Notes under the pieces: model-generated
Told to the model about the DNA's origin: nothing
Databases searched by the model: none
What the model saw: the letters and a program-made list of their open reading frames with translations, nothing else
In this document: in pieces, positions 17,838 to 26,133 of the stretch
Numbering within the stretch: position 1 is the first letter of the stretch
Layout of the letters: the number at the start of each line of letters is the position of its first letter
Assembly: GCA_016933255.1 (NCBI GenBank)
Contig: JAFGBF010000026.1
Coordinates: forward strand, 1-64,000
Source of the DNA: Candidatus Krumholzibacteriota bacterium
GTDB lineage: Bacteria > Krumholzibacteriota > Krumholzibacteriia > Krumholzibacteriales > Krumholzibacteriaceae
Direction: 5' to 3'
Length of the DNA: 64,000 bases
Program-made: the position numbers and the translations under genes

Positions 17838-18698
17838 TTGAGAATTCTTGTTTTTTCGTTCGTTCTCCTGTTCATGGCCGATCTGCCGATTCCGGCTGAA
17901 TGCGGGGCTGCCGAAATCGGCGATGCCGGGGTCTTTTCAGGACGGGAAAAAGATCTCTTTGACGGAAAGTCCGTTCCGCAGTTCACGCTGGCTGAAGGCC
18001 GCAGTCTTCGGGATTCCGGAGAAGAGGCGGGTGTCCTGAAGATGGGATTCTCAGGGATGGAATATACGGGGTCTGATATGGGAGAGAGGTCAGCGGCGAA
18101 AGAAGCTCTGCTGAGTTTCGTTCTTCCCGGCCTCGGGCAGCAGAGGATGGGCCACACACTTCGTTCAAAGATATATTTCAGCCTGGAGGGGATCGCCTGG
18201 ATAAGTGCGGGGGCTTTCTACTGGCAGTCTGTCGCCCGAAAGGATGCTTTCGAGGATTATGCCGTTGCATACGCAGGCGTCTCGGGTACGGGACTTTCAG
18301 AGAGCTACTACCAGATAATAAGTGAATATATGAGCAATGACGGCCCTGGAGGGTATAACGAATATCTTCTGATAGAGGCAAGAGACCTGTATTACCCAGA
18401 TATGGAAGCGATCGATGCGTATTACGAGGCGAATATGATTACCGGGGACGATAGCTGGCGATGGGAGTCAGATGGCGCGTTCCTCAGATACAACTCCCTA
18501 TTATCAGGTTACGATCTATCGAAAAAAAGAGTCGTATACACTCTTTTCTTTGCTCTGGGCGTGAGAATCGTCAGTATGGTCGATGCTTTCAGGCTTGCCG
18601 GCGGCGGAGGCGAAGTGGGGCGTAACGACCGGGATTTGTCGATTGAGGTCGGCCCCGGGCCGGATGGATTCAGATTAACGATGTGCCGGTCCTTTTAG
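17838..18698 (+). CDS. Exported LPGLG-motif protein, second of the tandem pair, unknown function
   Basis: This 286-residue protein starts at TTG 17838, preceded by AGGGGG at 7 nt. That start gives a proper signal peptide (MRILVFSFVLLFMADLPIPA); a longer reading from 17763 overlaps the previous gene and has no such signal. The core reads LLSFVLPGLGQQRMGHTLRS, followed by a helix (YFSLEGIAWISAGAFYW) and near the end VRIVSMVDAFRLAGGGG. It ends CRSF. The pattern matches its upstream neighbour and DUF5683-like proteins. It is co-transcribed with the NHL protein 12 bp downstream. Function is unknown. Confidence 0.7.
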   Translation: MRILVFSFVLLFMADLPIPAECGAAEIGDAGVFSGREKDLFDGKSVPQFTLAEGRSLRDSGEEAGVLKMGFSGMEYTGSDMGERSAAKEALLSFVLPGLGQQRMGHTLRSKIYFSLEGIAWISAGAFYWQSVARKDAFEDYAVAYAGVSGTGLSESYYQIISEYMSNDGPGGYNEYLLIEARDLYYPDMEAIDAYYEANMITGDDSWRWESDGAFLRYNSLLSGYDLSKKRVVYTLFFALGVRIVSMVDAFRLAGGGGEVGRNDRDLSIEVGPGPDGFRLTMCRSF

Positions 18699-18710
18699 CA
18701 GGGGAGCGGA

Positions 18711-19658
18711 ATGTCACGATGTAAAGGTTCCGCGATCAAGATACCAGTCTTCTTTATCCTTATGACAGCAGCCTTTCTGTCCGGGGCATCCGGCGCTCTC
18801 CAGCCGGTTCACGCGGACTCCGATCCAGTATCGACAATAACCCTGACCCCTCTTAAATCGCGTCTCGGAGAGGAGCAGCTTCGGGAACCTCTCGGTCTGG
18901 CAGTCGATATTGACGGGTTTGTATATACCGCCGATGCGATGACCGGAAAAGTATTCAGGTTCGCGCAGGACGGCAGCTACATTGAATTTGAGAATCCCGC
19001 CCGCGATGCGGCTTTCTATCCGATCGATCTTTCTCTGAACGGTCCTTTTGTATATATCCTCGATTATTCAGGAAACAGGATTCTGAGATATGACCGCCAG
19101 GGGGCGTATATGGATATTCTCATCTCTTTCGGTAATATCGAAGGGATGAGGCCCGTATCTCTTACAGGAGGAAACGGGGGGAGGTTTCTCACTACCGATT
19201 TCGAGAACCATGGAATGGCTGTCTGGAATCCTTTTCTGGATCCTGAGCTGGAATGGAACGATTTCGGATCCGATGAAGGCAGTCTTGACAGGCCCGCAAA
19301 AGCCGCGATGCTTTCGGATGAACGGATCGTTGTAAGCGAACTTGGTAACAGGAGGGTCCAGCTGTTTTCTCCTTCCGGTGCGTATGAGACTCTGCTTCAG
19401 GTGCCGGAAGGTTCAGGCTACAGATCTCCAAGATCGGTATCTACCGATCAGGAAGGGTATATCTTTATCGCCGATACAGGAGGAGAGACAGTATATATAT
19501 TCGATTCGAATGCCAGGTATGTTCAAAAGATCGATTCGTACCTGGGCACCACGATAGCCCCTTCCGCCGCGGCTGTGGGGTGGAACGACCATCTGTATAT
19601 CGCTGATATCCGTTCTCACTCTATCCTTGTCTTCAAAATGGTATATCCTGGTAAATGA
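18711..19658 (+). CDS. Exported NHL-repeat / six-bladed beta-propeller protein
   Basis: The 315-residue protein has a signal peptide (IPVFFILMTAAFLSGASGAL) and repeated propeller phrases: EPLGLAVDIDGFVYTADAMT, FVYILDYSGNRILRYDRQGA, SELGNRRVQLFSPSGAYE, DQEGYIFIADTGGETVYIF and DHLYIADIRSHSILVFKM. These are NHL-type blades, about five or six, used for binding rather than catalysis. AGGGGAG precedes ATG 18711. The stop overlaps the next start. In this envelope block it may be a periplasmic or surface scaffold, which is inference from context. Confidence 0.82.
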   Translation: MSRCKGSAIKIPVFFILMTAAFLSGASGALQPVHADSDPVSTITLTPLKSRLGEEQLREPLGLAVDIDGFVYTADAMTGKVFRFAQDGSYIEFENPARDAAFYPIDLSLNGPFVYILDYSGNRILRYDRQGAYMDILISFGNIEGMRPVSLTGGNGGRFLTTDFENHGMAVWNPFLDPELEWNDFGSDEGSLDRPAKAAMLSDERIVVSELGNRRVQLFSPSGAYETLLQVPEGSGYRSPRSVSTDQEGYIFIADTGGETVYIFDSNARYVQKIDSYLGTTIAPSAAAVGWNDHLYIADIRSHSILVFKMVYPGK

Positions 19659-22600
19659 TCATGAGGCAAATCAGATTTTTTCTCCTGTCTCTGTTTTCCA
19701 TTTCTCTGCTGGTCAGGGCTTCAGCAGCTGAGTGCGCTATTTCGGAAAAAACCCCGGTCAGAAAAAAATACAGGGATTTTATTGAACTGCATCTGACTCC
19801 GGGACAGACCAGGATCGATCTCGCGAAGACATTTTTAATCCCTGAAAGCGATTCTGTCTTTGTAGACGGGAAACTTCTGACGAGAGAGGTCGACTACAGG
19901 ATCAATACTCTTAAAGGTTTTATCATTCTTGTGGCAGATGCATCGGGGGGAGAGATCTTCAGGGCCTCATGGTCGAGATATCCATTCTCATTTCCGCCTG
20001 TCTTTGCGATAAGATACCCTGGAGAAAAGCCGCTGGATCACGCGGGGACCGTGAGGCGCCGCGGTGAAGACGATCTTGTAAAGAAAGAAATGTCTCCCTA
20101 TCGGCTGAGGTTATCGGGAAGCAAGACGATAGGGTTTACGATCGGTTCGTACAAAGGTCTGGGAATCGATCAGTCGCTCAAGGTGACAATGGCGGGGAAG
20201 CTTGCCAAAGATCTCGAAGTAAAGGCATTTCTGACAGACGACAATCTTCCAGTTCAGCCCGAGGGAAACACCGAAGAACTTAAATCTCTCGACAAGGTCT
20301 ATGTTGAAGTCAAGAGCAGGAATATCGAAGCCAGGCTCGGCGATTTCGGCACAGGTATGGACTGGTCTGAATTTTCTTCGTTCAAAAGAGAGCTTCGCGG
20401 AGCTACGGTCGCGACGGAGATAGGAAACCAGCGGTTTTTTGCCGGCGGAGGAATAGCCAAGGGAAGGTTTAAGACAGCATCATTCAGGGGCAGAGAAGGG
20501 GTGCAGGGGCCTTATGAACTGCTGGATGCGAGACGTTTTAACGGAATCGTCGTCCTTTCCGGCACTGAAACTGTCTATCTCGACGGGAGCAGACTGAGCA
20601 GGGGAAGCGAGAAGGACTATACGATCGATTATAACAGGGGCACAGTGACCTTTACGGAAAAGACCGTTATTACTGCCGATTCGGAGATCGTAATAGATTA
20701 TCAGACAGGTGAAGACGATTATGCCAGATCGACGGTCACCGGAGGATGGTCGGCGCTTTCCGCCGGAGGCGCGGTGACCTTACGGACCTTTTTGTTCCAG
20801 GAGAGCGATGATCCCAACGACCCGTTAAGGCAGACGGTGTCCGATGAGGAAAAGGAGATCATCAAGTCGGCTGGTGATGATCCCGAAGAGGCCCTGGCGC
20901 CCGGTATCGAAGAGGTGGAAGATGGCACGGACTGTTATATTCTCATACCGGCAGACTCTTTGCCGATGCATTATCTTTTCGTAGAGAGCGGAGGGGAGTA
21001 CAGGCTCACTTTTTACAGGACGGGGACCGGAGAAGGTGATTATGAGTCTGACGGTTTCACAAGGCGCGGAGAGATCAAATACAGATACGCCGGTGAGGGG
21101 CGGGGAAGCTACAGGATAGGCCGAAAGCTCCCCCTTCCTGAGAGAAAAAGATTGTTTGCCATGGGGGTCTCCGCAAAAAAGGGAGTCCTCTTTTTAGATG
21201 CAGAAGGAGATATAAGCGAGAAAGATAATAATATCCTTTCTTCAGAGGATGACGATGATAACAGGGGAGGCGCTTTCAAGGCAGAAGGGGGGATCAGGGG
21301 CCTCAAGGTAGGTTCAAGCCGGCTGTCTTTATCAGGTGATTACTCTGCCCTGGAGTCAAGATTTGAATCTACTGACACTCCCAGAGCGCCGTATTTTTAC
21401 AGAAACTGGAATCTCGAGGAGGAGGTCCTGTCCGGACGCGAAGATATAGCTGGGGCAAAGATAGAGTGGAAAGGGGATTCTCTCTGGGCTGTATCGGGAA
21501 GCAGCAAACGTCTTGTGCGAAAGGGCGGCATCTCGGCGAAAAGAAACGACATCTCCGCGAGGATCGGGGATACCGGATTCAGGGGACTGGAGTTTAGAGG
21601 GTTTGATACGAAAACCGGAAATCAGAAGGATCGAAGATACGGCAATCTTTCGGGCGCGTTCGGTTTCTGGAGGATCGTGCCCAGGTTTGATTTCGACACT
21701 GAGAAATACCGCTCCTTTGTACCGGCCGGAATAGACACAGGCAGATATTATTTTCAGAATACCTTTTCGATCGCCGGGCGTAAACTGGGAGGTTTCAGGA
21801 CGGAGATTTCTTTCAGGCAGAGGAGGACTGAGAAGATGTCGCCTTCAGGCGGGGTGTGGTCGGAGGAACGGGAGAATGACGAGATAAGATTGGATGGAGG
21901 ATACAGGAACAATTCTCGAATAATCGATCTGTATTTAACGCATAGGGTTACTAGAACTATTTCGAGTGGTTTAGAGGACAGTCACGACCTTGCAAAGGTA
22001 AGATTCAGGGATTCCTGGGAGTCGATGGGGATCACAACGGATGCCGGTTACAAGATAAGTTCCGGCGAGAACAGAAGGCTTGAAAAAGCTGTCATCTACG
22101 TCGGGGAGAACGAAGGCGACTATGATGAGGAGGGAAGGGAGGTAGGCCAGAAGAGGGGAGATTACATGGTGCTCTACCTTCCCGGCGGCGATCTGGAAGT
22201 AGTCAGGAGCGTGGAGTTGACCTGGAGAACAAGCGTGGGAAGCGGATTCCGCGGCATAGGGACCGGGGAGGGGAGCGGGTCTTTTGCCGGACTGATCCGA
22301 AAAAACCTCTCTGTCGACCATTTCTTTTCCGTAATAGAGCAGTCTTCCACCGATGATATGCTAAGGCTCTATCTTCTTGATCCCGGTCTTCTGCAGAGGG
22401 ACGGTCTGACTCTGTACGGGAAGAACAGCCTTCGGCAGGAATGGAGTTTTCTCAACGATGTAAAACGGCTGGATATCAAGTTTGTTTTTTTAAGGGAGGA
22501 TGAGGAGGATAACCGCTCGGGGGACTTCTCGACATCAAGATATTTAAGGGAGACTCAGGCGAGGATCGAATCTCTGCATGGAAAGGCGTTCACGATTTCG

Positions 22601-23059
22601 CTGGAAGGCGGAACGAAGTTGAGATCCACCGATTCGGACGGCCCAGGCGAGCAGAGGTACAGGGTTGAGACTTTCAATGCCGCAAATGTCCTGGGGTACA
22701 AATACAGGGCCTCGACAAAGTTATCGTTCAAGCTTGGATTTGAAAAGAGGAGCGACGCTGTCTCAGGAGCGAAACAGAGGTCATATACAGCCACTCCCTC
22801 GGTAAATTCCTCGGTAGGGAAAAAAGTCCACTTGTCAGCTTTTCTCAAATTGACCTATACGGACACGCAGTCTGATGAGGGTAAACCGTTGTTTTTTCTT
22901 GAAGAGGGAATGCGTGAGGACTGGATGCTGGTCGGCCAGTACAGGTTGACGAGAAATCTAAGTGTCGGGCTGAACTATACGGGAAGAAGGGAGAAGGATT
23001 ATCTGGGGGAGGTGAAAACGGTTCATGCGCTTAAAATGGAGTGCCGTGCTTTTTTCTAG
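19655..23059 (+). CDS. Very large outer-membrane beta-barrel-like protein of unknown family
   Basis: The 1134-residue protein has a signal peptide (FFLLSLFSISLLVRASAA). Two domains follow with the pattern 'VDGKLLTREVDYRIN' and 'DGSRLSRGSEKDYTIDYNRG', i.e. a loop then YTIDY-RGTVTFT-IVIDYQ. This pattern occurs in exported surface proteins of the FCB group. The rest, from about 440, is dense in alternating charged and aromatic strands and ends in Phe-Phe, as a large barrel would. It could be a distant SprA-like translocon, but SprA is about twice as long and I see no decisive SprA motif. It overlaps the NHL gene by 4 nt and the Omp85-like gene by 35 nt, so all are coupled. Confidence 0.55.
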   Translation: MIMRQIRFFLLSLFSISLLVRASAAECAISEKTPVRKKYRDFIELHLTPGQTRIDLAKTFLIPESDSVFVDGKLLTREVDYRINTLKGFIILVADASGGEIFRASWSRYPFSFPPVFAIRYPGEKPLDHAGTVRRRGEDDLVKKEMSPYRLRLSGSKTIGFTIGSYKGLGIDQSLKVTMAGKLAKDLEVKAFLTDDNLPVQPEGNTEELKSLDKVYVEVKSRNIEARLGDFGTGMDWSEFSSFKRELRGATVATEIGNQRFFAGGGIAKGRFKTASFRGREGVQGPYELLDARRFNGIVVLSGTETVYLDGSRLSRGSEKDYTIDYNRGTVTFTEKTVITADSEIVIDYQTGEDDYARSTVTGGWSALSAGGAVTLRTFLFQESDDPNDPLRQTVSDEEKEIIKSAGDDPEEALAPGIEEVEDGTDCYILIPADSLPMHYLFVESGGEYRLTFYRTGTGEGDYESDGFTRRGEIKYRYAGEGRGSYRIGRKLPLPERKRLFAMGVSAKKGVLFLDAEGDISEKDNNILSSEDDDDNRGGAFKAEGGIRGLKVGSSRLSLSGDYSALESRFESTDTPRAPYFYRNWNLEEEVLSGREDIAGAKIEWKGDSLWAVSGSSKRLVRKGGISAKRNDISARIGDTGFRGLEFRGFDTKTGNQKDRRYGNLSGAFGFWRIVPRFDFDTEKYRSFVPAGIDTGRYYFQNTFSIAGRKLGGFRTEISFRQRRTEKMSPSGGVWSEERENDEIRLDGGYRNNSRIIDLYLTHRVTRTISSGLEDSHDLAKVRFRDSWESMGITTDAGYKISSGENRRLEKAVIYVGENEGDYDEEGREVGQKRGDYMVLYLPGGDLEVVRSVELTWRTSVGSGFRGIGTGEGSGSFAGLIRKNLSVDHFFSVIEQSSTDDMLRLYLLDPGLLQRDGLTLYGKNSLRQEWSFLNDVKRLDIKFVFLREDEEDNRSGDFSTSRYLRETQARIESLHGKAFTISLEGGTKLRSTDSDGPGEQRYRVETFNAANVLGYKYRASTKLSFKLGFEKRSDAVSGAKQRSYTATPSVNSSVGKKVHLSAFLKLTYTDTQSDEGKPLFFLEEGMREDWMLVGQYRLTRNLSVGLNYTGRREKDYLGEVKTVHALKMECRAFF

Positions 23060-24707
23060 CATACTGGCTATAGCACTGGCAGCTTTTTCATCTCAGGCTC
23101 AGGTGATAAGCAAGGTCGAATGGATCGGCGCAGACCTGATCGATCGGGAAGAGTTGTCTTCGGCCAGCTTGTTGAGCCGAGGGGCGATACTTACGCAAAA
23201 CCTGATGAGGCTCGAACTCGCGCGAATCGATTCGATCTACTTTTCTCACGGATTTCTGGCTGTCGAAATGGAGGTCGACATAGTACCGTCGAACGATGCC
23301 GTTGCGGTGCGGTTGATTCTTTTTGAGGGAAAGAAAGCTTCAATAGGGGAAGTCACGATAACAGGCGGATCGGTCTCCGAAAAAGAAGAGATGATCAAAA
23401 GACTCGGCATAGAGGAGGAAACGGAATTCGATCCCCGGAAACTCGGCCTGTCGATGAAGGAGTTTCTTGATCGGCAGGTCGATTCCGGATATCCATTTGC
23501 TCAGGTATGGCTGACCGGGTTTTCATTCGATGATTCCACAAACAGTGTGGATCTCGTTATTTCACAGTACAGAGGTGATCGGTCGACCATATCGAATATC
23601 ATATTTGAAGGGATCGCCAGGACAGATTCCTCTTTTGCGCTGAGGATTTCACGCCTTGAAAGGGGAGACCGGTTCAGAGAAAAAGATCTTGAAATGTGTT
23701 CGGATTATCTCGCGAGATCAGGAATATTCAGATCGATCGGACAGGTAAGGGTCATAATGAGAGACGCTGGAAAGGTCGACCTCGTCGTTCCCGTGGTTGA
23801 AAAAAAGAACAACAATTCATTTCTGGGAGCCTTTGGTTTTTATCAGGAAGATACGGGAGATTACAGGCTGAACGGATCTCTTAATCTCGATCTGCGCAAC
23901 ATCGCCGGAAAGGGCAGAGATATAAATCTGGACTGGTTGAATGACGGACAGAAGTATTCCAATACCAGACTGGTCTTCAGGGAACCGTTCTTTCTTTCGA
24001 TGCCTTTTCATCTCGATGGCGAGTTGAGGCAGACGGTAAAGGATACGCTGTATGATATGGCTTCAGGGGGGGCTTCTTTCCGGATACCTGTCGGACCGGT
24101 CTATTCGATTACGACAGGTATCGCGGCCGAAAGGACCCTTTTCGGGACCCAGAGCAGAGTCGAAAGAAATTCAAAACAAAGATACAGGCTTGGATTGATC
24201 AGGGACCGGGGCGCCGGTCTGCGTTTTGACGTCTATCTGGAGGGAGCAAGAAGGAGCAGCCGATACACAGATGGGAGAAGGGAGATAGAGAAGCAGCTCC
24301 TTTACCGGTTTGAAGGATCGATCGAGTTTGACGTCCGAAGGGGACAGTCTTTCTATTCCAGGTTGACCACGGAAGGGATATTTTTCACTGGTGATATTTC
24401 AATATCCGAGATGTTTCTTCTCGGCGGGGCGAGGTCTCTGCGGGGATACCGGGAAAATCAGTTCAGGGGCGAGAAGACAGGCTGCCTGAATCTGGAATAC
24501 CGATTCGGAGAAGAAAGCAGATTATTCTTTTTTAATGATACAGGGGCTTACTACAGGGCCGGCCAGGGTTGGGAGGTCAAGAACGGAAGCGGGTTCGGAG
24601 TCGTTTCCGCTTCACAGTTCGGGATCGTCGAGTTGAGTTTCGGTGTCGGGGATGAATTATCCCTCAGCAGTACCAGGATACATATCTCTCTTACAGAAAA
24701 ATTCTAG
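23025..24707 (+). CDS. Omp85-superfamily (BamA/TamA-like) outer-membrane protein
   Basis: The 560-residue protein has a signal peptide (ILAIALAAFSSQAQ) and then two or three POTRA-like repeats (for example ASIGEVTITGGSVSEKEEMI and TISNIIFEGIARTDSS). A C-terminal 16-strand-type barrel follows. It carries the family's loop-6 motif as LRGYRENQFRG (normally VRGF/Y) and ends SLTEKF with the terminal aromatic signature. Such proteins insert or translocate outer-membrane proteins. It is shorter than housekeeping BamA (about 800 residues), so it is probably a dedicated homologue serving this export block. It starts inside the preceding barrel gene by 35 nt. Confidence 0.83.
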   Translation: MRLKWSAVLFSSILAIALAAFSSQAQVISKVEWIGADLIDREELSSASLLSRGAILTQNLMRLELARIDSIYFSHGFLAVEMEVDIVPSNDAVAVRLILFEGKKASIGEVTITGGSVSEKEEMIKRLGIEEETEFDPRKLGLSMKEFLDRQVDSGYPFAQVWLTGFSFDDSTNSVDLVISQYRGDRSTISNIIFEGIARTDSSFALRISRLERGDRFREKDLEMCSDYLARSGIFRSIGQVRVIMRDAGKVDLVVPVVEKKNNNSFLGAFGFYQEDTGDYRLNGSLNLDLRNIAGKGRDINLDWLNDGQKYSNTRLVFREPFFLSMPFHLDGELRQTVKDTLYDMASGGASFRIPVGPVYSITTGIAAERTLFGTQSRVERNSKQRYRLGLIRDRGAGLRFDVYLEGARRSSRYTDGRREIEKQLLYRFEGSIEFDVRRGQSFYSRLTTEGIFFTGDISISEMFLLGGARSLRGYRENQFRGEKTGCLNLEYRFGEESRLFFFNDTGAYYRAGQGWEVKNGSGFGVVSASQFGIVELSFGVGDELSLSSTRIHISLTEKF

Positions 24708-24777
24708 CTGTATGCCGATATATCCGCCTCCTGTAGGAACCGGACTAGCGGTATTTCATCCTGGGGGAATTCTTGTC

Positions 24778-24806
24778 TGTACAGGGGGGCCGGGTTCGGC
24801 TATAAT
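24778..24806 (+). promoter_or_regulatory. Sigma-70-type promoter for thiC
   Basis: A perfect TATAAT (24801-24806) lies 17 bp after TGTACA (24778-24783), four of six -35 matches. The start would be near 24813, giving a leader of only about 28 nt. That leaves no room for the TPP riboswitch usually found before thiC. Confidence 0.5.
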
Positions 24807-24840
24807 CTGGGACGCCTGAATGTGAGAGGAGGCCTGGAAT

Positions 24841-26118
24841 TTGACTGAATATGAGAAGGCAAAAGCTGGCGAGATAACGAAAACTCTTGAGAAGGCAGCT
24901 GGAGAAGAAGGCATCGATCCTTCAAGGTTACGCGATCTGGTCGCTCAGGGAAGAGTCATTCTTACAGGAATGGCGAGAAGTCACTGCAGGGTGATAGGGA
25001 TAGGGGAAGAGCTCAGGACCAAAGTCAACGCCAATATCGGAACAAGTCCCGATCACGAAGATCCGGGTATCGAGCTTGAAAAACTTAAGGTATCCATAGA
25101 AGCGGGCGCAGACGCCGTAATGGATCTTTCAACCGGCGGCGATATAAATGCGATACGGAGGACGATCCTTGAAAGATCGACCGTGCCCGTCGGAACAGTA
25201 CCGATCTATCAGGCGATCGTCGAAGTGACAAGACAGGGAAGAGCTTTGACGGATACGAGTGTAGATGAGTTCTTTGATGTAATTGAGGATCAGGCGAGGG
25301 ATGGGGTCGATTTCATGACGATCCATTGCGGGCTGGTGAAGCGTATCGCCGACCAGCTGGCCGGATCGAGGACCGCAGGGGTCGTGAGCCGGGGAGGTTC
25401 TTTTCTTCTTCAGTGGATCGTTAAAAACAATCGCGAGAACCCGTATTATGAATATTATGACAGGCTGCTCGACATTGCTCATCAGTATGATATCGCCCTG
25501 AGCCTGGGTGACGGGCTGAGGCCCGGCGCGATAGCTGATTCGACCGACAGATCCCAGATAGGCGAGCTTCTCGTAATCGGCGAGCTGGTCGAGAGGGCGA
25601 GAGAGCGCGGCGTAAGCGTTTTTGTCGAGGGGCCGGGTCATGTTCCGATCCACGAGATCGCGACAAATATGCTGATACAGAAAAAGATCTGCAAGGGAGC
25701 CCCATTCTATGTTCTCGGACCGCTCGTTACAGATGTCGCACCGGGTTATGATCATATAACCTCCGCGATCGGCGGAGCGATAGCCGCCTGGAAAGGCGCG
25801 GATTTTCTCTGCTATGTGACTCCGGCAGAGCATCTGAGGCTTCCGTCGATCGCCGACGTGCGCGATGGAGTCATCGCGGCGAGGATCGCGGCCCATGCCG
25901 GGGATATTGGAAAAGGGGTCGCGGGCGCTGCAGATTGGGACAGGAAGGTATCTAGGGCGAGGGCGAAGCTGGACTGGGAGACAGCTCTCGATGCTTCGAT
26001 CGATCCCTTGAGGGCCAGGGAGATGTACGATTCGAGCTCGGAAGGATCTGACGAGCTTTGTACTATGTGCGGTGAGTTCTGTGCCATCCGCGGAAGCAGA
26101 AAAAGCAGTGAGAATTGA
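24841..26118 (+). CDS. thiC: Phosphomethylpyrimidine synthase ThiC
   Basis: This radical-SAM enzyme converts aminoimidazole ribotide to the HMP-phosphate pyrimidine of thiamine. The sequence shows GTVPIYQAI, the DFMTIHCG strand, RGGSFLLQW, LSLGDGLRPGAIADSTDR, VEGPGHVPIHEIATNM and DVAPGYDHITSAIGGA, all diagnostic of ThiC. The C-terminal [4Fe-4S] motif is CTMCGEFC (C407, C410, C414), a CX2CX3C form one residue shorter than the CX2CX4C of E. coli ThiC and like that of some anaerobe and archaeal enzymes. The length (425) also fits that shorter group. It starts with TTG, preceded by GAGAGGAGG. No other thiamine gene is in the window. Confidence 0.95.
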   Translation: MTEYEKAKAGEITKTLEKAAGEEGIDPSRLRDLVAQGRVILTGMARSHCRVIGIGEELRTKVNANIGTSPDHEDPGIELEKLKVSIEAGADAVMDLSTGGDINAIRRTILERSTVPVGTVPIYQAIVEVTRQGRALTDTSVDEFFDVIEDQARDGVDFMTIHCGLVKRIADQLAGSRTAGVVSRGGSFLLQWIVKNNRENPYYEYYDRLLDIAHQYDIALSLGDGLRPGAIADSTDRSQIGELLVIGELVERARERGVSVFVEGPGHVPIHEIATNMLIQKKICKGAPFYVLGPLVTDVAPGYDHITSAIGGAIAAWKGADFLCYVTPAEHLRLPSIADVRDGVIAARIAAHAGDIGKGVAGAADWDRKVSRARAKLDWETALDASIDPLRAREMYDSSSEGSDELCTMCGEFCAIRGSRKSSEN

Positions 26119-26133
26119 AAGGATCGTGAGGGG

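Noticed and set aside
24708-24840. TPP riboswitch before thiC
   Set aside because: The conserved aptamer blocks are absent and the predicted leader is too short.
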